64,000 nt of DNA from Streptococcus suis S735 (lineage in GTDB: Bacteria; Bacillota; Bacilli; Lactobacillales; Streptococcaceae). The translations under genes and the position numbers were made by a program. Below, piece by piece: positions 18,468 to 29,412 of this stretch. How positions within the stretch are numbered: the stretch's first letter is position 1; every line of letters begins with the position of its first letter. A model generated the notes under the pieces. That model ran no database searches and was not told where the DNA came from. It worked only from the letters and a program-made list of their open reading frames with translations. The DNA lies in assembly GCF_000294495.1 (NCBI RefSeq), contig NC_018526.1, positions 372,001-436,000 of the forward strand. The letters run 5' to 3'.

Positions 18468-18492
18468 AATCTTATCTTATCATAATTTAAGC

Positions 18493-18520
18493 AAAAGAAA
18501 AACCCAGAAGAGTCTGGGAA
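18493..18520 (-). terminator. Terminator after pbp1A
   Basis: On the minus strand, CCCAGA with TCTGGG (18503-18508 and 18513-18518) is followed by a T tract. It ends the recU-pbp1A operon before rsmG. Confidence 0.75.
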
Positions 18521-18525
18521 TTTTC

Positions 18526-20712
18526 TTATTGACCATCTGTCTGTCCCGTTGCGGGATTGTTTCCTGTTGTTGCAGTTTCAGTTGAAGAAGTTGCAGTCTC
18601 GGTTGCAGTTCCAGATGATGTTTCGCTTGATGTTGTCGTCGCTTCGGTTGTTTCACTAGTTTCAGTCGAACTAGAAGAACTTGTACTAGAGCTAGTGTAA
18701 GTATTATAAGCATTGGAGAGTGAGCGACTACCTCTGAGATAGTAGTTGGAACCGTAACGTACGAGTCCGCTTGGCATCTCCCAATCGGTAGCTGTATAGT
18801 CCGAATGCATAAAGAGCATCATATTGTGGTAGACATCTGTTGCAATTCGCATGCTGTTATCAAGGATAGGAGTCATACGATTGGTATATCCGGTCCAAAC
18901 AGCCATTGCGTACTGACTAGAATATCCAACGAAGTTTTCATCAGGAACGACCATGTAGCTATAATTTGCTTCTGGAATTGAAGCTAGAATAGTATCCGTT
19001 TCGCTATCGGTATAGTTTGATGTACCTGTTTTACCGGCCATAGGAACACCACTAACAGAAGCGTTTAATCCATAACCGTAAGACATAACAGCCTTCATCA
19101 TGTCGGTCATCATGTAGGCTGTTTCGGCAGACATGACTTTGGTCCCTTTAGGAGCATATTCTGTTACTGTTCCATCACTAAAGACAATTTTATTGACATA
19201 CTGTGGAGCGTAGTAAGTACCACCATTGGCAAAAGCAGCGTAGGCAGCAGCCATTTTTTCACTACTTGCTCCATACTTACTGCTAGTATCGGATGTATTA
19301 CTTGAAATAGCATTAGAGTAATGAATATCTGGATAATTGATACCAACGCTATTCAAAAATTTCAAGGCATTTTCTAAGCCCGTAGCTTCCAATGCTTTAA
19401 CGGCGGTAACATTTCGAGAATACTGAATGGCAGTCTTAACAGAGATATTACCGTAGTATTGTTTATCCCAGTTATTGACAGGAGTTGGTGTACCAGGATA
19501 GTTATAAGGACCGTCTAAGATTAAATCTGCTGTAGATGTATAAATGCCGTTTTCAAAAGCAGGAGCATAGTCTGTGATTGGCTTCATTGTAGAACCGAAG
19601 TCACGGTTGGTTTCAACGGCTTGGTTGGTACCAAATGAGACGTTTGTTTCTTGTTTACGACCCCCTAATTGCGCAACGACTTTACCATTAGAAACATCCA
19701 CAACCGTTGAAGCTACCTGCAATAAATCATCTGGATAGCTGACATACATATCTGTATTGTAGATATTCCAAAGTTGCTGCTGGGCGGCAGGATCGACGTT
19801 CGTATAGACATCCATCCCTGTTGTCAGCAAGTTGTAACCTGTTTTTGCTTCAACTTCTTCAACGACTTGTTTCAGATAGTTGTCCATATAAGCAGGATAA
19901 GCAGCTGCATTAGATAGTGGTTGCAAACCATCTGTTACAGGTGTTAGAACAGCTTGTTCATACTGGGTATTATCAATGTACTTTTCTTCCAGCATCTCAG
20001 CCAATACCAAATCGCGACGTGCTTTTGCATCTTCTGGATTGGTATAAGGATCATATTGGTTTGGCGCTTGGGGCATTCCTGCTAAAAGAGCTAATTGAGG
20101 AAGAGTCAAATCTTTTAACTCTTTTCCATAAAAAGCAAGAGCAGCAGTCTTCATACCGTAATTACCGTTTGACATATACACCTTGTTGATGTAGTAGGTC
20201 AAAATCTCTTGTTTGGTATTGCGACGTTCCAATTGAGTAGCTAGCCAAGCCTCTTGAATTTTCCGTTTTAGATTTTGATCTTCTACGGATGTCGAGAAAT
20301 AAGTCAGCTTGATAAACTGCTGGTCAAGTGTCGAGCCACCCTGCAAACGTCCTCCGCTCAAGTTATTAATCAGGGAACCTGCAATACGAATCACGTCAAC
20401 TCCTCTATGATTGAAGAAACGTTGGTCTTCGATTGCGACAATCGCATTTACCAAGTCTGTTGGAATTTCTTCAGTCTTGGCACTCGAACGTTTTTCTGCT
20501 CCTAAATCTGCAATAAGATTTCCGTTCTTATCATAAATTTTACTTGACACAGTTGCTGTCAAAGATTCTTCTGTCAATTCTGGAGCGCTTTGGATGTAGT
20601 AAACAACCAATGCAGCTCCGGCCAGGCAGGCAATGATAGCCCCCGCAAGTAAAATATTTGCAGTGATTAGAAGAGCTTTTTTAATTGTTGTAGTTTTCAA
20701 AAGATTCACCAC
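18526..20712 (-). CDS. pbp1A: Class A penicillin-binding protein 1A
   Basis: A 728-residue bifunctional peptidoglycan synthase. A membrane anchor lies at about residues 13-36. The GT51 glycosyltransferase domain has [15 protein letters not shown] (catalytic Glu near residue 93) and [17 protein letters not shown]. The transpeptidase domain has the serine motif STMKPITD, then SRN and KTGTSN. A Ser/Thr-rich tail of about 50 residues ends the protein. The start is one of two consecutive GTG codons lying inside the end of recU, a 32-base overlap typical of Firmicutes. Allelic variation around these motifs affects beta-lactam susceptibility in streptococci. Confidence 0.94.
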   Translation of the reverse strand: MVNLLKTTTIKKALLITANILLAGAIIACLAGAALVVYYIQSAPELTEESLTATVSSKIYDKNGNLIADLGAEKRSSAKTEEIPTDLVNAIVAIEDQRFFNHRGVDVIRIAGSLINNLSGGRLQGGSTLDQQFIKLTYFSTSVEDQNLKRKIQEAWLATQLERRNTKQEILTYYINKVYMSNGNYGMKTAALAFYGKELKDLTLPQLALLAGMPQAPNQYDPYTNPEDAKARRDLVLAEMLEEKYIDNTQYEQAVLTPVTDGLQPLSNAAAYPAYMDNYLKQVVEEVEAKTGYNLLTTGMDVYTNVDPAAQQQLWNIYNTDMYVSYPDDLLQVASTVVDVSNGKVVAQLGGRKQETNVSFGTNQAVETNRDFGSTMKPITDYAPAFENGIYTSTADLILDGPYNYPGTPTPVNNWDKQYYGNISVKTAIQYSRNVTAVKALEATGLENALKFLNSVGINYPDIHYSNAISSNTSDTSSKYGASSEKMAAAYAAFANGGTYYAPQYVNKIVFSDGTVTEYAPKGTKVMSAETAYMMTDMMKAVMSYGYGLNASVSGVPMAGKTGTSNYTDSETDTILASIPEANYSYMVVPDENFVGYSSQYAMAVWTGYTNRMTPILDNSMRIATDVYHNMMLFMHSDYTATDWEMPSGLVRYGSNYYLRGSRSLSNAYNTYTSSSTSSSSSTETSETTEATTTSSETSSGTATETATSSTETATTGNNPATGQTDGQ

Positions 20713-21298
20713 CTAATAGATTTTTTTCAACGATTTCCAGATATGGGATGCTGGGGAAACGCCCCATTTGAATCTCAAAGCCGTATTGTCGAATAAAGGT
20801 TAGAGGCATCGACTTACTACCCATGTCTACTTGATAAAATTCGATCAAATGAGTGGCTGGCAAGAGATAGGTTTCTTTTAATGTTGAAAAGTGAAGAAGG
20901 ACAAAACAAATACCACCTTGTTTAACAACCTGTTTCATGTGTTCAATCTGATGCGCATGAAAATTTTTCATGGGCATGGATGCTTTTTGGCGTGTCTCTT
21001 TCGCTTCAAAATCAATATAATGTCTTTTAAAAACACCAGAGTAGTCTGTGGTAGATGCCTGTCGAAAGTATGCTTCGACAATCTTAGCACGGCTCCGTTT
21101 GGGGTAATCAACTTTTACAATTTGCACGGGAGTTGGCTTCTTGTGAATGACAGCAATATCGTGCGCAAGGTAATATTGATTGCTATCGTTGATAGCGGCC
21201 TCAAAAGACATTCCGCGATTAGCAAAGTTTACTCGCTGGGATGAAATAGGACTGGTTCTATTGATTTTTTTTGACACCTTATGAGGATAATTGACCAT
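20681..21298 (-). CDS. recU: Holliday junction resolvase RecU
   Basis: A 205-residue RecU nuclease of the Firmicutes type. It cleaves four-way junctions during recombination and chromosome segregation. Typical elements are [18 protein letters not shown] at the N-terminus, the conserved [24 protein letters not shown] region (split across motif II) and YIDFEAKET with acidic catalytic residues. It overlaps pbp1A downstream and is divergent from ypsA. AAGAAGGAGT precedes the ATG. Confidence 0.95.
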   Translation of the reverse strand: MVNYPHKVSKKINRTSPISSQRVNFANRGMSFEAAINDSNQYYLAHDIAVIHKKPTPVQIVKVDYPKRSRAKIVEAYFRQASTTDYSGVFKRHYIDFEAKETRQKASMPMKNFHAHQIEHMKQVVKQGGICFVLLHFSTLKETYLLPATHLIEFYQVDMGSKSMPLTFIRQYGFEIQMGRFPSIPYLEIVEKNLLGGESFENYNN

Positions 21299-21363
21299 AG
21301 AACTCCTTCTTGATAAAATAATATCAGCATATTATACCATAATTAGCGAAAAGAGTACAAGAA

Positions 21364-21903
21364 ATGGATACTAAGAGCCTTTTGGTAACAGGTTATAGAC
21401 ATACAGACCTGGGAATTTTTTCAGAAAAAGATCCTCGACTGCACATTATTAAATCTGCAATTCGTAGGAATTTTATTCGTTTTTTAGAAGAGGGTGTTAG
21501 TTGGTTTATACTGACAGGTCAATTGGGTTTTGAATACTGGTCCTTAGAAGTCTTAGAAGATTTGCGAGCCGAGGGGTATCAACTGAGTATTGCAACAATA
21601 TTTCCATTTGAAAATCATGGCGAACAGTGGAATGAGGCTAACCAAGCAAAGTTAGCACGGTTTAAGCAGGTTGATTTTGTAAAGTATGCCTATCCACGCT
21701 ATGAAAACCCAGGGCAATTTAGAGACTATAACCAGTTTTTACTGGATAATACGACAGGTTGTTATTTGTTTTACGATTCTGAAAATGAAACCAATTTGAA
21801 ATATTTATATCACATGGTCTTAAAGAAAGAAGGATATAATAGAAAAACGCTTACCTTTGAGGAATTGAATGAGGAGGCTGAAAATTTTTCAAATTCTGAG
21901 TGA
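21364..21903 (+). CDS. ypsA: YpsA-like protein, SLOG domain (DUF1273)
   Basis: A 179-residue protein of the DUF1273/YpsA family, a SLOG/Rossmann-like fold ([39 protein letters not shown] core) predicted to bind nucleotide-like ligands. In Bacillus subtilis and Staphylococcus aureus YpsA affects cell division, and it is commonly encoded next to gpsB, as here. The ribosome site is weak (AAGAG about ten bases ahead). Confidence 0.88.
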
Positions 21904-21970
21904 TTTGACTTGATTTTTCCCTATTTTTTTAATATAATAGGAGTAGTGACGTTTTAGATTAGGGAGAGAG

Positions 21971-22306
21971 ATGGCAAGTATTAAATTTACGACAAAAGAT
22001 ATTTTCGAGCAAGATTTTAAAATTGGTTTTCGTGGCTATGATCAAGATGAAGTGAACGATTTTCTTGATGATATTATGAAAGACTATGATGCTTATGAAG
22101 CGATTATCAAGGAATTAAAAGGCGAAATTGCTCGATTGAAAGCGCAGGCAGCAAATTCTCCCAAAACAACTCTTCCTACTGAAGAATCGAACGATGTATT
22201 GCGTACAGAACGTCCATCTTCAGCGACAAACTTTGATATTCTCCGCCGTCTGAATCGTCTGGAGAAAGAAGTATTTGGAAAACAAATCGTTCAGGATCAA
22301 GAATAG
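21971..22306 (+). CDS. gpsB: Cell division regulator GpsB
   Basis: A 111-residue DivIVA-related coiled-coil protein. The N-terminal membrane-associated domain is IKFTTKDIFEQDFKIGFRGYDQDEVNDFLD and the C-terminal trimerisation segment is NFDILRRLNRLEKEVFG. In streptococci GpsB coordinates septal and peripheral wall synthesis and interacts with PBPs and StkP, both encoded in this window. TATAAT lies 30 bases upstream; AGGGAGAGAG precedes the ATG. Confidence 0.95.
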   Translation: MASIKFTTKDIFEQDFKIGFRGYDQDEVNDFLDDIMKDYDAYEAIIKELKGEIARLKAQAANSPKTTLPTEESNDVLRTERPSSATNFDILRRLNRLEKEVFGKQIVQDQE

Positions 22307-22354
22307 AAAATTGTACACCTAAACTGACACTTTATTCGCAGTTATTTTCTTGTG

Positions 22355-22377
22355 CACAAATACATTCTGTATTTGTG
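22355..22377 (+). terminator. Hairpin between gpsB and rnpB
   Basis: CACAAATAC (22355-22363) pairs perfectly with GTATTTGTG (22369-22377) around a five-base loop, but no T run follows. GTGTCAG at its 3' edge could instead pair with CTGACAC at 22323-22329. It may be a processing site or weak terminator. Confidence 0.4.
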
Positions 22378-22438
22378 TCAGAGATATTCCTTGATTTAAA
22401 GTGGCTTGCTTTGTAGATACAACTTCTAAGATAATTAA

Positions 22439-22819
22439 GGTGCAATTTTTGGATAATCGCGTGGTAGTTTTCTACCATGAGGAAAGTCCATGCTAGCACT
22501 GGCTGAGATGCCAGTAGTGTTTGTGCTAGGCGAATCAATAAGCCTAGGGACGCCCTTGGGCGTTACGGCGGTTAAAATGGCTAAGTCTTTTGATATGTCA
22601 GAGTAGATCTGAAAGTGCCACAGTGACGAAGTTTTTATGGAAACGTAAAAAATGGAACGCGGTAAACCCCTCAAGCTAGCAACCCAAACTTTGGTCGGGG
22701 CATGGGATGGATGGAAATGAACAGAAATCCTGACTGTTTAGACAGTAGACAGATGATTATCGAAGGTGGTAGAACCTAGTACCACTGGAACAAAACATGG
22801 CTTACAGAAAATTGCATAA
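22439..22819 (+). ncRNA. rnpB: RNase P RNA, type B
   Basis: The ribozyme subunit that matures tRNA 5' ends. Diagnostic segments are GAGGAAAGTCCATGCTAGCA near the 5' end, the universally conserved ACAGAAA followed by the 3' P1 strand near 22803-22817, and AACCCAAACTTTGGTCGGGG internally. Helix P1 pairs TGCAATTTTT (22441-22450) with GAAAATTGCA (22808-22817). The gpsB-rnpB-methyltransferase order is conserved in streptococci. Exact ends are estimated. Confidence 0.93.
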
Positions 22820-22827
22820 AATAGGTA

Positions 22828-22850
22828 GCTAGCTCTGCTAGCTTTTATTG
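22828..22850 (+). terminator. rnpB terminator
   Basis: AGCTAGC (22828-22834) and GCTAGCT (22838-22844) form a perfect stem followed by T residues, right after the RNase P RNA. Confidence 0.75.
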
Positions 22851-22862
22851 TAGAGGAAAAAA

Positions 22863-24029
22863 ATGAAAAAACAATTTGAGTTGATTGCAACGGCAGCAGC
22901 TGGTCTGGAAGCGGTTGTGGGTCGAGAAATTCGTAATCTCGGCTATGAATGCCAAGTGGAAAATGGCCGTGTTAGATTCCAAGGAGATGTAAAATCCATT
23001 ATCGAAACCAATATCTGGCTGCGTTCAGCAGATAGAATTAAAATCATTGTTGGACAATTTCCAGCAAAGACTTTTGAAGAGTTGTTCCAAGGAGTTTTTA
23101 ACTTGGATTGGGAAAATTACTTGCCTCTAGGCTGCAAGTTCCCCATTTCCAAGGCCAAATGTGTCAAATCGAAATTGCATAATGAACCAAGTGTGCAGGC
23201 TATTTCTAAGAAAGCAGTTGTAAAGAAACTGCAGAAACACTTCTCTCGTCCCGAAGGGGTTCCCTTGCAAGAGATGGGGGCAGAGTTTAAAATTGAAGTG
23301 TCGATTTTGAAAGATGTGGCGACAGTCATGATTGATACGACAGGTTCTAGTTTGTTCAAACGTGGTTATCGGGTGGAAAAAGGTGGCGCACCAATCAAAG
23401 AAAATATGGCAGCTGCTATTTTGCAATTATCGAATTGGTATCCAGATAAACCGCTTATTGACCCTACTTGCGGATCGGGAACTTTCTGTATTGAGGCAGC
23501 TATGTTGGCTAAAAATATAGCCCCAGGTTTGAAGAGAAGTTTTGCATTTGAGGAATGGCCGTGGGTTGAGGATCAATTGGTGGTTGCATTACGCAAAGAA
23601 GCACAAGCTTCTATCAAAACAGATTTGGTATTAGATATTACTGGATCAGATATTGATGCTCGTATGATTGAAATTGCGAAGAAGAATGCATTTGCGGCAG
23701 GAGTTGAGCAGGATATTGTTTTCAAGCAAATGCGTGTGCAAGACTTGCGTACAGATAAAATTAATGGTGTCATTATTTCTAATCCACCTTACGGAGAACG
23801 TTTGTTGGATGATGAAGCCATTGTTACCCTGTATCGAGAAATGGGGGAGACTTTTGAACCACTCAAAACATGGTCTAAGTTTATTCTAACTAGTGATGAG
23901 TTGTTTGAAACCCGTTTTGGACAGCAAGCGGATAAGAAGCGCAAACTGTATAATGGGACCCTAAAAGTGGATCTTTATCAATTTTTTGGTCAACGAGTGA
24001 AACGTCAAGTGCAAGAAGTGCAAGGATAG
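22863..24029 (+). CDS. THUMP-domain RNA N2-guanine methyltransferase (RlmL N-terminal/YpsC type)
   Basis: A 388-residue class I methyltransferase. It has an N-terminal THUMP RNA-binding domain (residues about 1-160, beginning FELIATAAAGLEAVVGREI) and a Rossmann domain with the SAM motif DPTCGSGTFCIEAAM (about residue 200) and catalytic NPPYGERL (about 308), typical of guanine-N2 methylation. It corresponds to the N-terminal half of E. coli RlmL (m2G2445 of 23S rRNA). It is ten bases ahead of mapZ. Confidence 0.88.
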   Translation: MKKQFELIATAAAGLEAVVGREIRNLGYECQVENGRVRFQGDVKSIIETNIWLRSADRIKIIVGQFPAKTFEELFQGVFNLDWENYLPLGCKFPISKAKCVKSKLHNEPSVQAISKKAVVKKLQKHFSRPEGVPLQEMGAEFKIEVSILKDVATVMIDTTGSSLFKRGYRVEKGGAPIKENMAAAILQLSNWYPDKPLIDPTCGSGTFCIEAAMLAKNIAPGLKRSFAFEEWPWVEDQLVVALRKEAQASIKTDLVLDITGSDIDARMIEIAKKNAFAAGVEQDIVFKQMRVQDLRTDKINGVIISNPPYGERLLDDEAIVTLYREMGETFEPLKTWSKFILTSDELFETRFGQQADKKRKLYNGTLKVDLYQFFGQRVKRQVQEVQG

Positions 24030-24038
24030 GAGGACATC

Positions 24039-25493
24039 GTGGGAGAAAAAAATAGTCATCATCTTCCTTTGGATGAGGAGAAAGTTTTAGATTTTGAAGT
24101 GGCGAAAGATTTAACAATCGAAGAAGCAGTCAAAAAACATAAGGAGATTGAAGCGGGTGTGACAGAAGATGATGGTCTCTTGGATCGTTACATCAAGCAA
24201 CACCGCGCAGAAATTGAATCTCAAAAATTTGAAACCAAAATCAATCATCTTCCTTTAGTTGAGGTGGCTGATGAGGAAAAAAATCAAGGACATGAAAGCG
24301 CGGAAGAGGTAGAAGCAAATGAGTCTTCTCTTACGGAAGTTAGTGAGGAGATTGCTCCTATTGTAGAAGAACTTTCGGTAACTCCGATGGAAACCTTGGA
24401 AGAAACAGTGATTGCAAGTACCGTAGCAATGGAGGGGTTATCTTCAGTGGCAGATGATTCTAGTTTAGAATTGGAAGAAGATGAAACCGAAGACTTGGAC
24501 CATAGTGAGGGCGCAGATAGGGATCAGAAAAAGAAATTTTACTTCTGGTCAGCAGTAGGGCTTTCAATGATTGGTGTAATGGCGACGGCGCTGGTTTGGA
24601 TGAATTCGGTTAACAAATCGAATACTGCGACTTCTTCAAGTTCAACAAGTACAAGCCAGACGTCATCAACAGCATCAAGTTCGACAGATGCGAATGTGAC
24701 AGCTTTTGAACAGCTCTATAATAGTTTCTTTACGGATAGTAGTTTGACCAAGCTAAAAAATTCAGAGTTTGGTAAATTAGCAGAACTGAAAGTGCTGTTG
24801 GAAAAATTGGATAAGAATTCGGACAGTTATACCAAAGCTAAAGAACAGTATGATCATCTTGAAAAAGCCATTGCAGCCATTCAGGCCATTAATGGTCAGT
24901 TTGATAAAGAAGTCGTTGTTAATGGTGAAATTGATACAACGGCGACGGTTAAATCAGGAGAATCTCTTTCTGCGACAACGACAGGGATTAGTGCGGTTGA
25001 CAGTCTATTGGCATCGGTCGTGAATTTTGGTCGTTCACAACAGGAAGTCGCTTCGGCTACGGTAGCAAGTGAGGCTGCAGTTACAAGAAACCAAGGTGCT
25101 GATGAAACTGTATCTACTGGTGTACCAGCGACAACAGAAGTCGCTTCAACAACGGTTTCAGGCTCAACAACCGACTTTGGTATTGCCGTGCCAGCTGGTG
25201 TCGTCTTGCAACGTGACCGCAGTCGTGTTCCTTATAATCAAGCGATGATTGATGATGTAAACAATGAAGCATGGAATTTCAATCCAGGTATTCTTGAAAA
25301 TATTGTGACTATCTCGCAACAACGTGGGTATATAACAGGCAATCAATATATCTTGGAAAAAGTTAATATTATCAACGGCAATGGCTACTACAATATGTTT
25401 AAACCAGATGGGACCTACTTGTTCTCTATAAATTGTAAGACAGGCTACTTTGTCGGTAATGGTGCTGGTCATTCTGATGCCTTGGATTATTAA
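24039..25493 (+). CDS. mapZ: Mid-cell anchored protein Z, division-site marker
   Basis: A 484-residue MapZ (LocZ) protein. It has a long acidic cytoplasmic N-terminus with the conserved blocks LDFEVAKDLTIEEAVKKHKE and GLLDRYIKQHRAEI, one membrane helix at about residues 167-188, an extracellular helical region, a Ser/Thr-rich linker (about 300-385) and a C-terminal domain (NEAWNFNPGILENIVTI to NGNGYYNMF). In pneumococcus MapZ rings guide FtsZ to mid-cell and it is a StkP substrate. The start is GTG, chosen because AGGAGG (24029-24034) lies four to five bases ahead and the N-terminus aligns with the pneumococcal protein. Confidence 0.92.
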   Translation: MGEKNSHHLPLDEEKVLDFEVAKDLTIEEAVKKHKEIEAGVTEDDGLLDRYIKQHRAEIESQKFETKINHLPLVEVADEEKNQGHESAEEVEANESSLTEVSEEIAPIVEELSVTPMETLEETVIASTVAMEGLSSVADDSSLELEEDETEDLDHSEGADRDQKKKFYFWSAVGLSMIGVMATALVWMNSVNKSNTATSSSSTSTSQTSSTASSSTDANVTAFEQLYNSFFTDSSLTKLKNSEFGKLAELKVLLEKLDKNSDSYTKAKEQYDHLEKAIAAIQAINGQFDKEVVVNGEIDTTATVKSGESLSATTTGISAVDSLLASVVNFGRSQQEVASATVASEAAVTRNQGADETVSTGVPATTEVASTTVSGSTTDFGIAVPAGVVLQRDRSRVPYNQAMIDDVNNEAWNFNPGILENIVTISQQRGYITGNQYILEKVNIINGNGYYNMFKPDGTYLFSINCKTGYFVGNGAGHSDALDY

Positions 25494-25518
25494 ACAAAAA
25501 AGCGGTTTATCTGCTTCG

Positions 25519-25564
25519 GATTGAAGAAAAAGTTCATTTTGGACAATTTCCTTCAATCTTTTTT
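25519..25564 (+). terminator. mapZ terminator
   Basis: GATTGAAG (25519-25526) and CTTCAATC (25551-25558) close a long stem-loop followed by six T residues. Confidence 0.7.
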
Positions 25565-25578
25565 CTTTGTGTTGAAAA

Positions 25579-25742
25579 TATAGTCATTTGAATTAACTTT
25601 GATACATCGTCACTTTCGGCTTGCCGTACTCTGCAGAAGTGACTTGCTTTGCAAGTTATATCTCCAACCTAGCACAGCCACTAGGCTGTGCTAGCAACCT
25701 GCACCTCGGTTCCTTGTCTGAAAGCTAATTCATTCGACTATA
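25579..25742. repeat. BOX-like element, class 2, with A-, B- and C-like modules
   Basis: A 164-base element with terminal inverted repeats: TATAGTCATTTGAATTA (25579-25595) and TAATTCATTCGACTATA (25726-25742). The interior follows the order of a pneumococcal BOX: CTTGCCGTA, then a GACTTGCTTTGCAAGTT hairpin (25642-25656), CCAACC, a perfect ten-base stem (25670-25679 with 25684-25693), then GCAACCTGC. The end sequences differ from the class 1 copies. It occupies most of the mapZ-luxS gap. Confidence 0.75.
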
Positions 25743-25745
25743 AAA

Positions 25746-25787
25746 AAACTCTCAGAAACGCCGAAATATCAATGTTTCTAAGAGTTT
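25746..25787. terminator. Bidirectional hairpin between mapZ and luxS
   Basis: AAACTCTCAGAAAC (25746-25759) pairs with GTTTCTAAGAGTTT (25774-25787), one mismatch. A-rich on one side and T-rich on the other, it could end luxS transcripts on the minus strand. A further plus-strand hairpin, GCGG/CCGC with a T7 tail, lies at about 25856-25876. The bases 25788-25855 hold nothing else recognisable. Confidence 0.6.
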
Positions 25788-25875
25788 AATGATTTGCTAT
25801 CTTTCGCAAACTTCTTCAATTTTATATATTTTTAGGAGTTTGTCTACGTTCTGAGCGGTGTATCCGCTTTTTTTG

Positions 25876-26358
25876 TTAGATTGGTTTTCTTTCAAAGGCA
25901 TCTGTAGAGATTCCCTGAGAAAGGATTAGTTTGGCCCATTCTTTAGCTGAATGAAGGCTGTGGTCTTTGTAGTTACCACATGATTCAATGGTTGTCCCAG
26001 GAACATCCTCCCAAGTGATGCCTTCTGCAATTTCTTCCAAACTCGACTTGATGACTTGAGCAATCTTTTCAGAGTCTTGTTTTCCCCACATAATCATGTG
26101 GAAACCTGTCCGACACCCGAAAGGAGAGCAGTCGATTAGCCCATCGATGCGCTGGCGAATTAGTTTAGCTAATAGATGCTCGATGGTATGTAGACCAGCT
26201 GTATCCATTGCATTTTCGTTGGGTTGGATAAGGCGAATATCAAAGTTTGTAATAATGTCTCCTTTTGGTCCGACTTCTTCAGAAATTAAGCGGATGTAAG
26301 GTGCTTTTACAATAGTGTGGTCTAGCTCGAAGCTTTCGACAGTGACTTCTTTTTTCAT
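25876..26358 (-). CDS. luxS: S-ribosylhomocysteine lyase (autoinducer-2 synthesis)
   Basis: A 160-residue LuxS. It converts S-ribosylhomocysteine to homocysteine and DPD, the AI-2 precursor, in the activated methyl cycle. The metal-binding motif HTIEH, the catalytic Cys in [10 protein letters not shown] and the second metal Cys region [10 protein letters not shown] are present. The ATG at 26358 is chosen over an upstream TTG because the TTG lies inside the ribosome site GGAGGA. A strong extended -10 (TGGTATAAT) precedes it. Confidence 0.96.
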   Translation of the reverse strand: MKKEVTVESFELDHTIVKAPYIRLISEEVGPKGDIITNFDIRLIQPNENAMDTAGLHTIEHLLAKLIRQRIDGLIDCSPFGCRTGFHMIMWGKQDSEKIAQVIKSSLEEIAEGITWEDVPGTTIESCGNYKDHSLHSAKEWAKLILSQGISTDAFERKPI

Positions 26359-26487
26359 GGTTTCCTCCAAATAAGTGATGAATTTATTATACCATATTTG
26401 ACAATTTGGAATTGTGAAATCGTTTCAAATATGATAAAATAGATACAGATTTTGTGAAAATCGAATTATAAAAAAAGAGGTAGAAAT

Positions 26488-28101
26488 ATGAATATCATTA
26501 CAGTAGTAGTGACACTTGTTTCTGCTCTCATTGGTTTAGTATTAGGTTACTTTGCCATTTCTTTGAAGATGAAATCTGCAAAAGAAACTGCAGAATTGAC
26601 ACTTTTAAACGCAGAACAAGAAGCTAGTAATGTTCGTGGTCGAGCAGAAGAGCAAGCTGAGGTTATTCTAAAAACAGCTGAGCGCGATCGCCAGACCTTG
26701 AAAAAAGAATTACTCTTGGAAGCTAAGGAAGAAGCTCGTAAGTACCGAGAAGAAATTGCAGAAGAATTTAAGTCAGAACGTCAAGAGTTGAAGCAAATCG
26801 AATCACGCTTGACAGAGCGTGCGACCAGTTTGGACCGCAAAGACGATAATTTGACCAACAAGGAAAAGACTTTGGAACAAAAGGAACAAAGTCTGACCGA
26901 TAAAGCTAAGCACATTGATGAGCGTGAACAAGAAGTTGTAAAACTCGAAGAACAAAAAGCTTTGGAGTTAGAACGAGTGGCGGCCCTCAGTCAAGAAGAG
27001 GCGAAGGAAATCATCCTTACCGATACACGTGATAAACTGACGCATGAAATTGCGACTCGTATCAAGGAAGCAGAGCGTGAAGTAAAAGAACGTTCTGACA
27101 AGATGGCAAAGGACTTGTTAGCCCAAGCGATGCAACGCATATCAGGTGAATATGTGGCTGAGCAGACGATTACATCGGTTCATTTACCGGATGATGCGAT
27201 GAAGGGACGGATTATTGGACGTGAGGGTCGAAATATTCGTACCTTTGAAAGTCTCACAGGTATCGATGTTATCATTGATGATACACCAGAAGTGGTTGTT
27301 CTATCAGGTTTTGATCCGATTCGCCGTGAGATTGCCCGTATGACCATGGAGACCTTGCTTCAAGATGGTCGTATTCATCCAGCTCGTATTGAGGAGTTGG
27401 TTGAGAAACATCGTGTAGAGATGGATAACCGTATTCGTGAGTACGGGGAAGCTGCTGCTTATGAAGTTGGGGCACCAAACCTTCATCCAGACTTGATTAA
27501 AATCATGGGGCGTTTGCATTTCCGTACCTCTTATGGACAAAATGTTCTTCGCCACTCAATCGAAGTTGCTAAATTAGCAGGTGTACTTGCTGCTGAATTG
27601 GGCGAGAATGTGAATTTGGCACGTCGAGCTGGTTTCCTACATGACGTTGGTAAAGCTATTGACCGTGAGGTGGATGGAAGCCACGTTGAAATCGGTACAG
27701 AATTAGCTAAGAAATATAAAGAGAATCCAATTGTTATCAATGCGATTGCTAGTCACCATGGCGATGTAGAAGCAACAAGTACTATTGCAGTCATTGTGGC
27801 TGCGGCAGATGCTCTGAGCGCTGCTCGTCCAGGTTCACGTCGTGAATCTATGGAAGCCTACATCAAACGTCTGCAAGACTTGGAAGAAATCGCCAACAGT
27901 TTTGAAGGGATTAAACAATCCTATGCTATTCAGGCTGGTCGTGAAATTCGGATTATCGTTCATCCTAACAAGGTCACTGATGATCAGATTACCATCTTGG
28001 CCCATGATGTTCGTGAGAAAATTGAAAATAATCTGGATTATCCAGGAAATATCAAAATCACAGTTATCCGTGAAACAAGAGCAACAGATGTTGCTAAGTA
28101 A
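26488..28101 (+). CDS. rny: Ribonuclease Y
   Basis: A 537-residue membrane-anchored endoribonuclease that starts mRNA decay. It has an N-terminal membrane helix (about 4-25), a long coiled coil (about 30-200) rich in Glu, Lys and Gln, a KH domain with [15 protein letters not shown] (about 235-250), and an HD domain with [13 protein letters not shown] and the HHGDVEATS segment. It is monocistronic and divergent from luxS. Ribosome site AAAAGAGG. Confidence 0.96.
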   Translation: MNIITVVVTLVSALIGLVLGYFAISLKMKSAKETAELTLLNAEQEASNVRGRAEEQAEVILKTAERDRQTLKKELLLEAKEEARKYREEIAEEFKSERQELKQIESRLTERATSLDRKDDNLTNKEKTLEQKEQSLTDKAKHIDEREQEVVKLEEQKALELERVAALSQEEAKEIILTDTRDKLTHEIATRIKEAEREVKERSDKMAKDLLAQAMQRISGEYVAEQTITSVHLPDDAMKGRIIGREGRNIRTFESLTGIDVIIDDTPEVVVLSGFDPIRREIARMTMETLLQDGRIHPARIEELVEKHRVEMDNRIREYGEAAAYEVGAPNLHPDLIKIMGRLHFRTSYGQNVLRHSIEVAKLAGVLAAELGENVNLARRAGFLHDVGKAIDREVDGSHVEIGTELAKKYKENPIVINAIASHHGDVEATSTIAVIVAAADALSAARPGSRRESMEAYIKRLQDLEEIANSFEGIKQSYAIQAGREIRIIVHPNKVTDDQITILAHDVREKIENNLDYPGNIKITVIRETRATDVAK

Positions 28102-28183
28102 ATGTAGAAGAGTCCGAAGGGCTCTTTTTCTACTGGCTCAAAGTTCGTTTTGGGTTGGGAATAGAAAATAGAAAATATTTTAA

Positions 28184-28882
<699 letters not shown>

Positions 28883-28905
28883 AAGAAAGAAGAGAGAATC
28901 GCATT

Positions 28906-29220
28906 ATGATGTTGAAGCCGTCAATTGATACCTTGTTGGATAAGGTACCATCTAAGTATTCTTTGGTTATTCTTGAGGCTAAGCGTGCCCATGAATTGGA
29001 AGCAGGTGCCAAACCAACTCAAGAATTCACCTCAGTGAAATCCACCCTACGCGCCTTGGAAGAAATTGAATCAGGTAATGTAGTCATCCATCCAGACCCA
29101 GAAGCGAAACGTGAGGCTGTTCGTCGCCGTGCCGAAGAGGCTAAACGTTTGGCGGAAGAAGAAGAGCGTAAAATCAAAGCTCAAATTGCTAAAGAAAAAG
29201 AAGAAGGCGAAAAGATTTAG
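28906..29220 (+). CDS. rpoZ: RNA polymerase omega subunit
   Basis: A 104-residue omega subunit that helps assemble RNA polymerase. [31 protein letters not shown] is the streptococcal N-terminus. The C-terminus is a charged helix with a stretch of alternating Glu, Lys and Arg. Tandem ATG codons at 28906 and 28909 are both possible starts. It is 23 bases after gmk. Confidence 0.95.
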
Positions 29221-29412
29221 ATACAAGACTCGGTTGGGATTGCCATCCGGGTTTCTTTTCACTTTCGGAATGATGAAAGTTTTGACAGAAAGGAGGCAGG
29301 TCATTTAGTTTATCTTTTAATATTTGCTCCAACTAATAGTTGAAGGTTATACATAAAGTGAACCTTGTTCGCATCAGTCGTGATATTAGAAGGTAAAATA
29401 AATCGAGATGGT

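Noticed and set aside
18480-18713. Glutamine/leucine-rich frame at the pbp1A end
   Set aside because: It is the other-frame reading of the Ser/Thr-rich tail of PBP1A.
29365-29412. N-terminal extension of PriA from a TTG at 29365
   Set aside because: There is no ribosome site and the extra residues are not part of the family N-terminus.
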